Assembly: GCF_003231305.1 (NCBI RefSeq)
Contig: NZ_QKVM01000016.1
Location: forward strand, 42,817 to 106,816
Length of the DNA: 64,000 nt
Direction of reading: 5' to 3'
Origin: Pseudomonas sichuanensis
GTDB lineage: Bacteria; Pseudomonadota; Gammaproteobacteria; Pseudomonadales; Pseudomonadaceae
Below, piece after piece: positions 41,002 to 49,809 of the stretch. The position numbers were made by a program, and so were the translations under genes. The notes below the pieces were generated by a model. It was not told where the DNA came from and did no database searches. It worked only from the letters and a program-made list of their open reading frames with translations. The number at the start of each line of letters is the position of its first letter. Within the stretch, counting starts at the first letter, position 1.

Positions 41002-42465
41002 ATGATCAAGACGCTCCGCCCACTATTGCTCGCCGGCCTGCTCCTGCCACTCGCCCTGCCCAGCCAGGCCGCCGCCGTCAACACCAGCTTGCCAGCCAAG
41101 GTGCAGCAGGCCCTCAAGACCAACAAGCTGCAGGACTCCGCCCTGTCCCTGGTGATGCTGCCGCTCAACGGCCCCGGCACCGCGACCGTGTTCAATGCCG
41201 ACGTCTCGGTGAACCCGGCCTCGACCATGAAACTGGTCACCACCTACGCCGCGCTCGAGCTGCTGGGCCCCACCTTCCAGTGGAAGACCGAGTTCTACAC
41301 CGACGGCACCCTGAGCAACGGGGTGCTCAACGGCAACCTCTACCTCAAGGGCGGCGGTGACCCCAAGCTGAACATGGAAAAACTCTGGCTGCTGATGCGC
41401 GACCTGCGCGCCAACGGCGTGCGCACCGTGACCGGCGACCTGGTCCTTGACCGCAGCCATTTCGTGCAGCCCAACCTGCCACAGTTCAATGACGACGGCG
41501 GCGACGACAACAAGCCGTTCCTGGTCAAGCCCGATTCGCTGCTGGTCAACCTCAAGGCGCTGCGCTTCGTTGCCCGCAACGACGGCGGCAAGGTCACGGT
41601 GGCGGTCGAACCGCCGATCGCCAGCATCCGCATCGACAACCAGGTCAAGGCCGTGGCGGGCAAGCAGTGCACCGGCGAAGTGCGCTACAACCCGGTGACC
41701 CAGGCCGACGGCGTCAGCGTGACGGTCAGCGGCCAACTGGCCGAAGGCTGCAACTCGCAGACTTACCTGTCGCTGCTGGACCACCCGACCTATGCCGCCG
41801 GAGCCGTGCGGGCCATCTGGAACGAGCTGGGCGGCAGCATTCAGGGCGCCGACCGCATCGAGAACGTGCCCAAGAGCGCCCGCCTGCTGGCCCGGGCCTT
41901 CTCGCCGGACCTGGTCGAGGTGATCCGCGACATCAACAAGTACAGCAACAACACCATGGCCCAGCAGCTGTTCCTCAGCCTCGGCGCGCAGTTCCGTACC
42001 GACGCCGATGGCGACGATGCCCGTGCCGCCCAGCGCGTGGTGCGTCAGTGGCTGGCGAAGAAAGGCATCACCGCGCCGCACCTGGTGATGGAGAACGGCT
42101 CGGGCCTGTCCCGCGCCGAACGGGTCAGCACTCGCGAGATGGCCGCACTGCTGCAGGCTGCCTGGAACAGCCCGTACGCCGCCGAATTCATCAGCTCCAT
42201 GCCACTGGTGGGGATGGATGGCACCATGCGCAAGCGCCTCAAGCGCACAGCCATGAGCGGCGAGGCCCATATCAAGACCGGCACCCTCAATACCGTCCGC
42301 GCGATCGCTGGTTTCAGCCGCGACAGCAATGGCAACACCTGGGCGGTCGCAGCCATCCTCAACGACCCCAAACCCTGGGGTGCCTCGCAGGTGCTGGACC
42401 AGGTATTGCTGGACCTCTACCGGCAACCGAAGCTGGCCAACGGCACGGCGGGCATCGCGCCCTGA
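41002..42465 (+). CDS. dacB: D-alanyl-D-alanine carboxypeptidase/endopeptidase (PBP4, DacB)
   Basis: The 487-residue precursor has a signal peptide of about 23 residues (LLLPLALPSQAAA). Active-site motifs of the class C penicillin-binding proteins are present: STMK near residue 74, SNN near 314 (NKYSNNTMAQQ) and KTG near 424 (HIKTGTLNTV). A large insert between the first two motifs forms the extra domains typical of PBP4. It trims peptidoglycan cross-links in the periplasm and loss of PBP4 is linked to AmpC induction in P. aeruginosa. The ATG at 41002 is chosen for the signal peptide. Confidence 0.94.
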   Translation: MIKTLRPLLLAGLLLPLALPSQAAAVNTSLPAKVQQALKTNKLQDSALSLVMLPLNGPGTATVFNADVSVNPASTMKLVTTYAALELLGPTFQWKTEFYTDGTLSNGVLNGNLYLKGGGDPKLNMEKLWLLMRDLRANGVRTVTGDLVLDRSHFVQPNLPQFNDDGGDDNKPFLVKPDSLLVNLKALRFVARNDGGKVTVAVEPPIASIRIDNQVKAVAGKQCTGEVRYNPVTQADGVSVTVSGQLAEGCNSQTYLSLLDHPTYAAGAVRAIWNELGGSIQGADRIENVPKSARLLARAFSPDLVEVIRDINKYSNNTMAQQLFLSLGAQFRTDADGDDARAAQRVVRQWLAKKGITAPHLVMENGSGLSRAERVSTREMAALLQAAWNSPYAAEFISSMPLVGMDGTMRKRLKRTAMSGEAHIKTGTLNTVRAIAGFSRDSNGNTWAVAAILNDPKPWGASQVLDQVLLDLYRQPKLANGTAGIAP

Positions 42466-42493
42466 TGCCGGCCTGAACGGCTTGCACGAGCAA

Positions 42494-42526
42494 ACGACAA
42501 AGGGGCGCATGGCGCCCCTTTGTCGT
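42494..42526 (+). terminator. Terminator of dacB
   Basis: ACGACAAAGGGGCGC and its exact complement form a 15-base stem around a 3-base loop, 28 bases past the dacB stop. Confidence 0.85.
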
Positions 42527-42600
42527 ATCTGCCTGCGTTTAACTCATCACAGGCTGCGCCCCTACAGTTACAACGCTTGGCGTCAAAGCGGCGCGCATCC

Positions 42601-42717
42601 TGTGGGAGCGGCGGTTCGCCGCTGCGATTTACCCGCGAACACCGGCAGAGCCGGTGCCATCCATCGCGCCGCCTGCTTCGCGGTGGTCCGGCACTCCGGT
42701 AAACCCGCTCCCACAGG
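42601..42717. repeat. Composite REP element between dacB and hiuH
   Basis: A TGTGGGAGCGG start, a central ACCGGCAGAGCCGGT hairpin and a GGTAAACCCGCTCCCACAGG end make a diverged pair of the GCGGGTAAAC REP type. It lies in the 338-base gap (42466-42803), which otherwise holds only the two terminators. Confidence 0.8.
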
Positions 42718-42742
42718 AATTGCGCCGCTCCAACAGACAGGC

Positions 42743-42772
42743 AAAAAAAAGCCCGCCAGTGTGAGAGCGGGC
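42743..42772 (-). terminator. Rho-independent terminator of hiuH
   Basis: On the minus strand GCCCGC and GCGGGC enclose a 10-base loop and are followed by eight T. It lies 31 bases past the hiuH stop. Confidence 0.92.
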
Positions 42773-42803
42773 AAGGACCTACGAAGATTCTTCTAGCGAC
42801 CAA

Positions 42804-43157
42804 CTAGCTTCCACGATAGGTCGAGTAGCTGTACGGCGAGATCAAGAGCGGCACATGGTAGTGCTCTTGCTGCTCGTCGATGCCAAAGCGCAGCACGACA
42901 ACGTCAAGGAACGCCGCGGCGGGCAGTTGCACGCCGCGAGCGCGGTAATAATCGCCAGCGCTGAACTGCAGCTGGTAAACGCCGGTGCGATAGTCGTCAC
43001 CCTGCAACAGCGGTGCGTCGACGCGGCCATCGCTGTTGGTCAGCACGGTGTTGATCAACTCCAGCTGCTGGCCTTCGACACGGTACAGCTCAACCTTGAT
43101 CGAGCTGCCCGGGCAGCCATGCGCGGCGTCCAGTACGTGTGTGGTCAAACGTCCCAT
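42804..43157 (-). CDS. hiuH: 5-Hydroxyisourate hydrolase (transthyretin-related)
   Basis: The 117-residue protein converts 5-hydroxyisourate, the product of urate oxidation, to OHCU. It has the N-terminal LTTHVLDAAHG (active-site His at residue 7), a central RxxxY region (YRTGVYQLQF) and the diagnostic C-terminus YSTYRGS. There is no signal peptide, so it is cytoplasmic. The ATG at 43157 has GAGG upstream; the longer frame runs into the control region. It is divergent from the other purine genes and shares a 389-base control region with puuE. Confidence 0.93.
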   Translation of the reverse strand: MGRLTTHVLDAAHGCPGSSIKVELYRVEGQQLELINTVLTNSDGRVDAPLLQGDDYRTGVYQLQFSAGDYYRARGVQLPAAAFLDVVVLRFGIDEQQEHYHVPLLISPYSYSTYRGS

Positions 43158-43260
43158 TTGCTTGTCGCCTCTTGTCGTATGCGTGGGCAAAAAATACACG
43201 GCATGCACCGGGCACGGGGGCCAGCGGTGTGCGGGAATGACGCCATTAAGACAGTTTCTC

Positions 43261-43282
43261 AAAAAATTGTACACAATTTTTT
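43261..43282. promoter_or_regulatory. Palindromic operator upstream of hiuH
   Basis: A left arm AAAAAATTGT (43261-43270), a 2-base centre AC and a right arm ACAATTTTTT (43273-43282) are perfectly symmetrical. The core TTGTACACAA is a one-base variant of the TTGTATACAA sites near puuE and gcl. It lies about 104 bases upstream of hiuH. Confidence 0.65.
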
Positions 43283-43460
43283 AAACCCTTCTCCCAGCCC
43301 GCCCGCTCACCCCCTGAAAACAAGCCACCAATCGCAAAGACAGGCAGCAAGCAGGGGTCAACGTCATTAGCTGACCAATCAGGCAGGTTTCTTGCAAGCT
43401 GCTTCAGGGCGACAAATGGGAAGAAATGCGGAAAAACAGGCTTACAAAGTATTTAAGAAG

Positions 43461-43470
43461 TTGTATACAA
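43461..43470 (+). promoter_or_regulatory. TTGTATACAA operator over the puuE promoter
   Basis: This perfect 10-base palindrome overlaps a plausible -10 (TACAAT, 43466-43471) with TTACAA (43442-43447) as -35 at 18-base spacing. Binding here would repress puuE-uraD-allA-puuD. Confidence 0.7.
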
Positions 43471-43546
43471 TCAGCCCATCCGGTGGTGCGACATCCCGAC
43501 GCGGCCCGCCCACCAACCGCACTAACGTACAAGAAGGAAGACTGCA

Positions 43547-44473
43547 GTGAGCGCTGACTACCCTCGCGACCTGATCGGTTACGGCAACAACCCACCTCAT
43601 CCGCAATGGCCGGGGAATGCCCGCATTGCACTGTCCTTCGTGCTCAATTACGAAGAAGGTGGCGAGCGCAACATCCTGCACGGCGACAAAGAGTCCGAGG
43701 CCTTCCTGTCTGAAATGGTTGCCGCCCAGCCGCTGCAGGGCCAACGCAACATGAGCATGGAATCGCTCTATGAATACGGCAGCCGCGCCGGTGTATGGCG
43801 CCTGCTCAAGCTGTTCAAGGACAGCGGCGTGCCGCTGACCGTCTTCGCCGTGGCCATGGCCGCCCAGCGCCACCCCGACGTGATCCGTGCCATGGCCGAG
43901 GCCGGCCACGAGATCTGCAGCCACGGCTACCGCTGGATCGACTACCAGAACATGGAAGAAGCGCAAGAGCGCGAGCACATGCTCGAAGCCATCCGCATCC
44001 TCACCGAACTGACCGGCGAGCGCCCGGTGGGCTGGTACACCGGCCGCACCGGCCCGAACACCCGGCGCCTGGTGATGGAGGAAGGCGGCTTCCTCTACGA
44101 CAGCGACACCTACGACGACGACCTGCCCTACTGGGAACCGAACAACCCGACCGGCAAGCCGCACCTGGTGATCCCCTACACCCTGGACACCAACGACATG
44201 CGCTTCACCCAGGTACAGGGTTTCAACTGCGGCGAGCAGTTCTTCCAGTACCTCAAGGACGCCTTTGACGTGCTGTACGCCGAAGGCGCCGAAGCCCCGA
44301 AAATGCTCTCCATCGGCCTGCACTGCCGCCTGGTCGGCCGCCCGGCGCGGCTGGCTGCGCTCAAGCGCTTCGTCGATTACGCCAAGAGCCATGAGCAGGT
44401 CTGGTTCGCCCGTCGCGTGGACATCGCCCGCCACTGGCACGCCACCCACCCGTACAAGAAAGAGAACGCCTGA
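43547..44473 (+). CDS. puuE: Allantoinase PuuE (polysaccharide-deacetylase fold)
   Basis: The 308-residue enzyme opens the allantoin ring to allantoate. It belongs to the metal-independent PuuE class with the deacetylase-type fold: LSFVLNYEEGGERN, ESLYEYGSRAGVWRLL, ICSHGYRWIDYQNM and GWYTGRTGPNTRRLV. It is not related to amidohydrolase-type AllB. The start is GTG at 43547 with AAGGAAG upstream. It overlaps uraD by one base (TGATG) and heads the ureide operon. Confidence 0.93.
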   Translation: MSADYPRDLIGYGNNPPHPQWPGNARIALSFVLNYEEGGERNILHGDKESEAFLSEMVAAQPLQGQRNMSMESLYEYGSRAGVWRLLKLFKDSGVPLTVFAVAMAAQRHPDVIRAMAEAGHEICSHGYRWIDYQNMEEAQEREHMLEAIRILTELTGERPVGWYTGRTGPNTRRLVMEEGGFLYDSDTYDDDLPYWEPNNPTGKPHLVIPYTLDTNDMRFTQVQGFNCGEQFFQYLKDAFDVLYAEGAEAPKMLSIGLHCRLVGRPARLAALKRFVDYAKSHEQVWFARRVDIARHWHATHPYKKENA

Positions 44474-44988
44474 TGACCGCCTTCAAGACCCTCAAACCGT
44501 CCAGCCTGGACCGCGCCGCCTTCGTCGAAGCCTTCGCCGACATCTACGAGCACTCGCCGTGGGTCGCCGAAAAAGCCTACGACCTCGGCCAACTGGCTGA
44601 ACTGGACGAGATCGAAGCGCTGCATCAGCGCATGAGCGACATCCTGCTCAGCGCCAACCACAGCGACCAACTGGCCCTGATCAACGCTCACCCGGACCTG
44701 GCCGGCAAAGCCGCCGTACAGGGCGAGTTGACCGAATCGAGCACCAACGAGCAGGCCGGCGCCGGTATCCACCAGTGCACCGCCGAAGAGTTCGCCCGTT
44801 TCACCGAACTGAACGACGCCTACAAAGCCAAGTTCCAGTTCCCGTTCATCATGGCGGTCAAGGGCAGCAACCGGCACCAGATCCTCGCCTCCTTCGAAAA
44901 ACGCATCCACAACGACAAGGATGCCGAGTTCAAGGAAGCCCTGGCGCAGATCAACCTGATCGCCCTGTTCCGCCTGCTGCAGCTTTGA
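44473..44988 (+). CDS. uraD: OHCU decarboxylase
   Basis: The 171-residue cytoplasmic helical protein decarboxylates 2-oxo-4-hydroxy-4-carboxy-5-ureidoimidazoline to S-allantoin. The catalytic histidine is H73 in LINAHPDLAGKAA, followed by TNEQAGAG and FIMAVKGSNRHQIL, which form the substrate pocket of the family. Its start codon overlaps the puuE stop, indicating coupled translation. The following 109-base gap, where related pseudomonads carry allantoicase as I recall, contains only a hairpin. Confidence 0.94.
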   Translation: MTAFKTLKPSSLDRAAFVEAFADIYEHSPWVAEKAYDLGQLAELDEIEALHQRMSDILLSANHSDQLALINAHPDLAGKAAVQGELTESSTNEQAGAGIHQCTAEEFARFTELNDAYKAKFQFPFIMAVKGSNRHQILASFEKRIHNDKDAEFKEALAQINLIALFRLLQL

Positions 44989-44998
44989 GGATTGTGCC

Positions 44999-45046
44999 CA
45001 GGCCTGGCCCGAGTGCGTGACGCGTCCGTACCCAGGGCCAGGCCTG
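44999..45046. repeat. Inverted repeat in the uraD-allA gap
   Basis: CAGGCCTGGCCC (44999-45010) and its exact complement (45035-45046) flank 24 bases. It fills much of the 109-base gap between two operon genes and may be a processing hairpin or the scar of a lost gene. Confidence 0.6.
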
Positions 45047-45097
45047 ACCCGCCAGTCCACCCAAATCAAGAACAACGAACATAGAAGAGATAACCGC

Positions 45098-45601
45098 ATG
45101 CGCACCCTGATGATCGAGCCCCTGACCAAAGAAGCCTTCGCCCCGTTCGGAGATGTGATCGAAACCGACGGCAGCGACCACTTCATGATCAACAACGGCT
45201 CGACCATGCGCTTCCACAAGCTCGCCACGGTCGAGACCGCCGAGCCTGAGGACAAGGCGATCATCAGCATCTTCCGCGCCGACGCGCTGGAAATGCCGCT
45301 GACCGTGCGCATGCTGGAACGCCATCCGCTGGGCAGCCAGGCTTTCATCCCGCTGCTCGGCAACCCCTTTCTGATCGTGGTCGCGCCAGTTGGCGATGCA
45401 CCTGTATCAGGCTTGGTCCGCGCCTTCCGCAGCAACGGCAGGCAGGGCATCAATTACCATCGCGGCGTTTGGCACCACCCGGTGCTTACGATCGAAAAGC
45501 GGGATGATTTCCTGGTGGTTGATCGCAGTGGTTCTGGCAACAACTGCGATGAGCATTACTTCCCCGAGGAACAGATGCTGATCCTCAATCCCCACCAATA
45601 A
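45098..45601 (+). CDS. allA: Ureidoglycolate lyase
   Basis: The 167-residue cupin-fold enzyme splits ureidoglycolate into glyoxylate and urea. Typical AllA segments are LTKEAFAPFGDVIE, MLERHPLGSQAFIPL and GRQGINYHRGVWHHPVL, the last carrying metal/substrate-site histidines. The ATG at 45098 follows AGAAGAGA; a longer frame would run back over the hairpin. Products feed Gcl (glyoxylate) and the urea transporter/urease branch. Confidence 0.93.
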   Translation: MRTLMIEPLTKEAFAPFGDVIETDGSDHFMINNGSTMRFHKLATVETAEPEDKAIISIFRADALEMPLTVRMLERHPLGSQAFIPLLGNPFLIVVAPVGDAPVSGLVRAFRSNGRQGINYHRGVWHHPVLTIEKRDDFLVVDRSGSGNNCDEHYFPEEQMLILNPHQ

Positions 45602-45646
45602 GAAAGGGTCGGTCATCTATGTGGTGACCGGCGAGAGGTAAATACT

Positions 45647-46966
45647 GTGGAAGCACACCTTCACGAATGGCTGAACCTGAGCATTCGCTGGGTTCACATG
45701 ATCACCGGCGTCGCCTGGATCGGTGCATCGTTCTACTTCGTCTGGCTGGAGAACCACCTGAACCGAAGCAACCCGCGCGATGGGTTGTCGGGTGACCTTT
45801 GGGCCATCCACGGTGGCGGTATCTACCACCTGGAAAAATACAAGCTCGCGCCACCGAAAATGCCCGAGAACCTGCACTGGTTCAAATGGGAAGCCTACTT
45901 CACCTGGATGTCCGGGATCGCCTTGCTGTGCGTGGTGTTCTACTGGAACCCGGCCCTGTACCTGCTGGCCCCCGGCAGCACCCTGAGCGGTGCCGAAGGC
46001 GTGGCCATCGGTATCGGTTCGCTGATCGCCGGCTGGTTCGTCTACGACTTCCTCTGCGACTCGCCCCTGGGCAAGAAACCGGCCCTGCTGGGTGGCGTGC
46101 TGTTCGTGCTGATCATCGCCGCATGCTGGGGCTTCAGCCTGGTGTTCAGCGGCCGCGGCGCCTACCTGCACACCGGCGCGATCATCGGCACCATCATGGT
46201 CGGTAACGTGTTCCGCATCATCATGCCGGCCCAGCGCCAGCTGGTGGCGGCCATCGAGAACAACCAGACCCCCGACCCGGTACTGCCGGCCAAGGGCCTG
46301 CTGCGCTCGCGCCACAACAACTACTTCACCCTGCCGGTGCTGTTCATCATGATCAGCAACCACTTCCCGAGCACCTACGGTAGCCAGTACAACTGGCTGA
46401 TCCTGGCCGGGATCGCGGTGGCCGCGGTACTGATCCGTCACTACTTCAACACCCGCCACGACAGCAACAAGTACGCCTGGACCCTGCCTGTCGGCGCCCT
46501 GGCGATGATCTGCCTGGCCTACGTGACCGGCCCCAAGCCGCTGCCGACCGCCCCTGAGCAGGCCGCCGCCAAGGTCGAGTACCAGCCGCTGCCGGCCACG
46601 GCCGTGGGTGGCAAGACCGCCGCCGAGCTGCGCGCCGAGGAGGCTGCAAAGCCTGCCGAAGCACCTGCCGCAGCACCTGCCCAGGCCAGCGCCCAGGCAG
46701 CCACCGGCGGTTTCGACAAGATCCACAACGTCATCCAGGAACGCTGCACCGTGTGCCACTCGTCCAAGCCGACCAGCCCACTGTTCAGCGCCGCCCCTGC
46801 CGGCGTGATGTTCGACACCCCGCAGCAGATCCAGGCCCAGGCCGCGCGCATTCAAGCGCAGGCCGTCGCCAGCCAGATCATGCCGCTGGGCAACATCACC
46901 CAGATGACCGTTGAAGAACGCAAGCTGGTCGGCGACTGGATCGCCAAAGGCGCCCAGGTCAACTGA
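45647..46966 (+). CDS. puuD: Urate hydroxylase PuuD (membrane domain plus cytochrome c)
   Basis: The 439-residue protein has an N-terminal membrane domain with about eight helices (DUF989; ITGVAWIGASFYFVWLEN, LHTGAIIGTIMVGNVFRII). An Ala/Pro linker (about 300-345) joins a C-terminal cytochrome c domain with heme site CTVCH near residue 367 and a distal methionine in SQIMPLG. PuuD oxidises urate to 5-hydroxyisourate and passes electrons to the respiratory chain, replacing soluble uricase. The start is GTG at 45647 preceded by GAGAGG. As first catabolic enzyme it lies last in the puuE operon. Confidence 0.93.
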   Translation: MEAHLHEWLNLSIRWVHMITGVAWIGASFYFVWLENHLNRSNPRDGLSGDLWAIHGGGIYHLEKYKLAPPKMPENLHWFKWEAYFTWMSGIALLCVVFYWNPALYLLAPGSTLSGAEGVAIGIGSLIAGWFVYDFLCDSPLGKKPALLGGVLFVLIIAACWGFSLVFSGRGAYLHTGAIIGTIMVGNVFRIIMPAQRQLVAAIENNQTPDPVLPAKGLLRSRHNNYFTLPVLFIMISNHFPSTYGSQYNWLILAGIAVAAVLIRHYFNTRHDSNKYAWTLPVGALAMICLAYVTGPKPLPTAPEQAAAKVEYQPLPATAVGGKTAAELRAEEAAKPAEAPAAAPAQASAQAATGGFDKIHNVIQERCTVCHSSKPTSPLFSAAPAGVMFDTPQQIQAQAARIQAQAVASQIMPLGNITQMTVEERKLVGDWIAKGAQVN

Positions 46967-46980
46967 TCCAACCCGCAACT

Positions 46981-47043
46981 GTGTGGGAGCGGCGGTGCGA
47001 CGTTTCGACTTGACCCGCGATGAGGCCGGCAATCCCGGCCTCA
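46981..47043. repeat. REP remnant plus hairpin after puuD
   Basis: A half element (TGTGGGAGCGGCGGTGCGAC) is followed by a separate perfect hairpin, TGAGGCCGG-CAATC-CCGGCCTCA (47021-47043). It separates puuD from the permease gene. Confidence 0.7.
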
Positions 47044-47175
47044 GCTTCACGATCTACGCAACAAGCAAGCATCGAGCGTTCGATTTCAAGCGGGAACCTC
47101 AGGTCGCCTTCATCGGGCCTGCCGCTTGAAGCCGACGCTTGGATCCGAGAATAAAAACAAAACTCGAGGTGCTGC

Positions 47176-48531
47176 ATGTCCGAGTCACCCAAGGCGTACA
47201 TTCCTGTTGCGCCGCCACGACAGCCCCTGCCCCTGTTCCAGCTGATCCTGGTGGGTTTGCAACACGTTCTGCTGATGTACGGTGGCGCCATTGCCGTGCC
47301 GCTGATCATCGGCCAGGCCGCCGGCCTGTCCCGCGAGGAAGTCGCCTTCCTGATCAACGCCGACCTCTTGGTCGCCGGCGTTGCCACCATCATCCAATCC
47401 TTCGGTATCGGCCCGGTCGGCATCCGCATGCCAGTCATGATGGGCGCCAGCTTCGCCGCCGTCGGCAGCATGGTGGCCATGGCCGGCATGCCGGGCGTCG
47501 GTTTGCAGGGGATCTTCGGCGCGACCATCGCCGCCGGGTTCTTCGGCATGCTGATCGCGCCGTTCATGTCCAAGGTCGTGCGTTTCTTCCCACCCCTGGT
47601 GACCGGCACGGTCATCACCTCCATTGGCCTGTCGCTGTTCCCGGTGGCGGTCAACTGGGCCGGTGGTGGCCATGAAGCCGAGACCTTCGGCTCGCCGATC
47701 TACCTGATGGTCGCCGCCCTGGTGCTGTCGGTGATCCTGCTGATCAACCGCTTCATGCGCGGTTTCTGGGTAAACGTTTCGGTGCTGGTGGGCATGGGCC
47801 TGGGTTACATCCTCGCCGGCTCCATCGGCATGGTCGACCTGTCCGGCCTGAACGAGGCGCCCTGGCTGCAGGTGGTCACCCCCCTGCACTTCGGCATGCC
47901 GACCTTCAGCCTGGCGCCGATCCTGTCGATGTGCCTGGTGGTGGTGATCATCTTCGTCGAATCCACCGGCATGTTCCTCGCCCTGGGCAAGGTCACCGAC
48001 CGTGAAGTCACCCCGGGGATGCTCCGTCGCGGCCTGCTGTGCGACGCCGGGGCATCGTTCATCGCCGGGTTCTTCAACACCTTCACCCACTCCTCGTTCG
48101 CCCAGAACATCGGCCTGGTGCAGATGACCGGGGTGCGCTGCCGTTACGTCACGGTGATGGCCGGCGGGTTGCTGATCCTGCTCAGCCTGCTGCCCAAGGC
48201 GGCCTTCCTGATCGCCTCGATCCCGCCTGCTGTACTGGGCGGCGCATCCATCGCCATGTTCGGCATGGTCACCGCCACCGGGATCAAGATCCTCCAGGAA
48301 GCGGACATCTCCGACCGTCGCAACCAGCTGCTGGTTGCGGTCAGCGTCGGCCTGGGCCTGATCCCCGTGGTTCGCCCGGAGTTCTTCGCGCAGATGCCGC
48401 ACTGGATGGAACCCATCACCCACAGTGGCATTGCCATGGCCACCCTCAGCGCCCTGGTGCTGAACCTGCTGTTCAACATCCTCGGTGGCGCTGATCGCGC
48501 CGCGCACAACGACGCCTGCCACCAGCATTGA
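47176..48531 (+). CDS. NCS2-family purine permease (urate/xanthine type)
   Basis: The 451-residue protein has about 14 membrane segments in the two-repeat NCS2 fold. Motifs include QHVLLMYGGAIAVPLIIGQ in TM1, GIRMPVMMGASFAAVGSM in TM3 and VVIIFVESTGMFLALGKVTDR in TM8, with the conserved glutamate. NTFTHSSFAQNIGLVQMTGV follows. These resemble UacT/XanQ-type transporters, so urate or xanthine is the likely substrate given the flanking urate genes. CGAGGT precedes the ATG. It is probably co-transcribed with the porin genes downstream. Confidence 0.92.
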   Translation: MSESPKAYIPVAPPRQPLPLFQLILVGLQHVLLMYGGAIAVPLIIGQAAGLSREEVAFLINADLLVAGVATIIQSFGIGPVGIRMPVMMGASFAAVGSMVAMAGMPGVGLQGIFGATIAAGFFGMLIAPFMSKVVRFFPPLVTGTVITSIGLSLFPVAVNWAGGGHEAETFGSPIYLMVAALVLSVILLINRFMRGFWVNVSVLVGMGLGYILAGSIGMVDLSGLNEAPWLQVVTPLHFGMPTFSLAPILSMCLVVVIIFVESTGMFLALGKVTDREVTPGMLRRGLLCDAGASFIAGFFNTFTHSSFAQNIGLVQMTGVRCRYVTVMAGGLLILLSLLPKAAFLIASIPPAVLGGASIAMFGMVTATGIKILQEADISDRRNQLLVAVSVGLGLIPVVRPEFFAQMPHWMEPITHSGIAMATLSALVLNLLFNILGGADRAAHNDACHQH

Positions 48532-48671
48532 GGACCAGGGGCGGCAGCGTTTGCCGCCCCGCTTACCACCTGCAGTAACCGCACGACCGTCGGCCCGCCG
48601 GAATGGGCCGCCCGGGGCGCCTGCGCGCCGAAAAAACCGCCAACAAAAACAATAAGTCCGGGAAACACAAC

Positions 48672-49457
48672 ATGAAGCGCATCACTTCCTCGCTGTTGCT
48701 GGGCAGCAGCCTGCTGGCCACCCTCCCCTCCCACGCCGGCGAATGGCTGCAGTGGCACGGCGAAAGCCTGACCTACCTGTATGGCAAGGATTTCAAGGTC
48801 AACCCCGATATCCAGCAGACCATCACCTTCGAGCACGCCAACAAGTGGAAGTACGGCGACACCTTCCTGTTCGTCGACAAGATCTTCTACAACGGCAAGC
48901 CCGACCCGAGCAAAGGCGTGACCACCTACTACGGCGAGTTCAGCCCGCGCCTGTCGTTCGGCAAGATCCTCGACCGCAACCTGGGCTTCGGCCCGGTCAA
49001 GGATGTGCTGCTGGCCATGACCTACGAACGCGGCGAAGGCGACAACGAGGCCTACCTGATCGGCCCCGGCTTCGACCTGAACGTTCCCGGCTTCAACTAC
49101 TTCACCCTGAACTTCTACCTGCGCAACACCGAAGGCAGCCGCCCGGGCGACAACGTCTGGCAGATCACCCCCGGTTGGTCCTACACCATTCCCGTGGGCC
49201 GCTCCGACATTCTGATCGATGGCTACATGGACTGGGTCACCGACAACGACCAGACCCGCCGTGGCACCTACCATTCCAACCTGCACTTCAACCCACAGGT
49301 CAAATACGACCTGGGCAAGGCCCTGAACCTGGGTGCCAAGCAGCTTTACGTGGGCTTCGAGTACAGCTACTGGAAGGACAAATACGGCATCGACAGCCGC
49401 GGCAACCTGGAAAGCAATCAGAGCGTCGCCAGTGCCCTGATCAAGGTCCACTTCTGA
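48672..49457 (+). CDS. Tsx/OmpK-like outer membrane channel, copy 1
   Basis: The 261-residue precursor has a signal peptide of about 22 residues ending PSHA. The rest is alternating beta-strand sequence with aromatic girdles (TYLYGKDFKV, YYGEFSPRLSFGKIL, DNVWQITPGWSYTIPVG) and a terminal phenylalanine (KVHF), the usual sorting signal of outer-membrane barrels. It belongs to the nucleoside-specific channel family Tsx. Its place beside a purine permease suggests uptake of nucleosides, purines or ureides across the outer membrane. It is closely related along its whole length to the next gene. Confidence 0.9.
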   Translation: MKRITSSLLLGSSLLATLPSHAGEWLQWHGESLTYLYGKDFKVNPDIQQTITFEHANKWKYGDTFLFVDKIFYNGKPDPSKGVTTYYGEFSPRLSFGKILDRNLGFGPVKDVLLAMTYERGEGDNEAYLIGPGFDLNVPGFNYFTLNFYLRNTEGSRPGDNVWQITPGWSYTIPVGRSDILIDGYMDWVTDNDQTRRGTYHSNLHFNPQVKYDLGKALNLGAKQLYVGFEYSYWKDKYGIDSRGNLESNQSVASALIKVHF

Positions 49458-49809
49458 TAACCTGACCAAACGCACAACTTTGTAACACCGTGCTCCAGGA
49501 CGGAGCACTTGAGGACCGGCGCGCAAGCCAGTAATCTGCGCGCCCCCTCGATCGGGGCAGGAAGGATCCTGCCCACGTTTGCTGACCGCTCAGTCAATTA
49601 ATTCGGGCGGTTGGTCAACGTGTTGCCAGCCTGAAAGAACCATGTTCATCCGTTCAGCAAGACGTCGAGCAGGATGGTTGTGGCCAACCCGGAAAAGTTG
49701 GCGCAGCTCTTGCCAAACAGCTGTGGCCAATCGAAAAAAGCTGACTCAAAAGACAAAAAACAGCGCCCGAGCGCTGACAACAGATCCAATCAAGGGAGCG
49801 ACACACGCA
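49458..49809. other. Gap between the two porin genes
   Basis: These 352 bases hold no gene but have signs of regulation. A hairpin GTGCTCC-AGGAC-GGAGCAC (49490-49508) follows the first porin gene. Two sequences resembling the RutR box lie at 49582-49597 and 49603-49618. Confidence 0.6.
49582..49618. promoter_or_regulatory. Two RutR-like sequences upstream of porin copy 2
   Basis: CTGACCGCTCAGTCAA (49582-49597) and TCGGGCGGTTGGTCAA (49603-49618) each match 11 of 16 bases of the E. coli RutR box TTGACCATTTGGTCAA, with strong TGACC and GGTCAA half-sites. A RutR-like regulator gene lies about 4.5 kb away. Confidence 0.35.

Larger units (their letters stand above)
43158..43546. other. Divergent control region hiuH/puuE
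   Basis: These 389 bases hold no gene. Two palindromic operators are present: a variant at 43261-43282 facing hiuH and TTGTATACAA at 43461-43470 overlapping the probable puuE -10. A weak RutR-like sequence (CTGACCAATCAGGCAG, 43371-43386) lies between them. Confidence 0.7.

Noticed and set aside
41002..42465. dacB start further upstream at 40882
   Set aside because: The extended frame adds a Cys-rich, non-signal-like leader and overlaps the yggL promoter; the start at 41002 gives a normal signal peptide.
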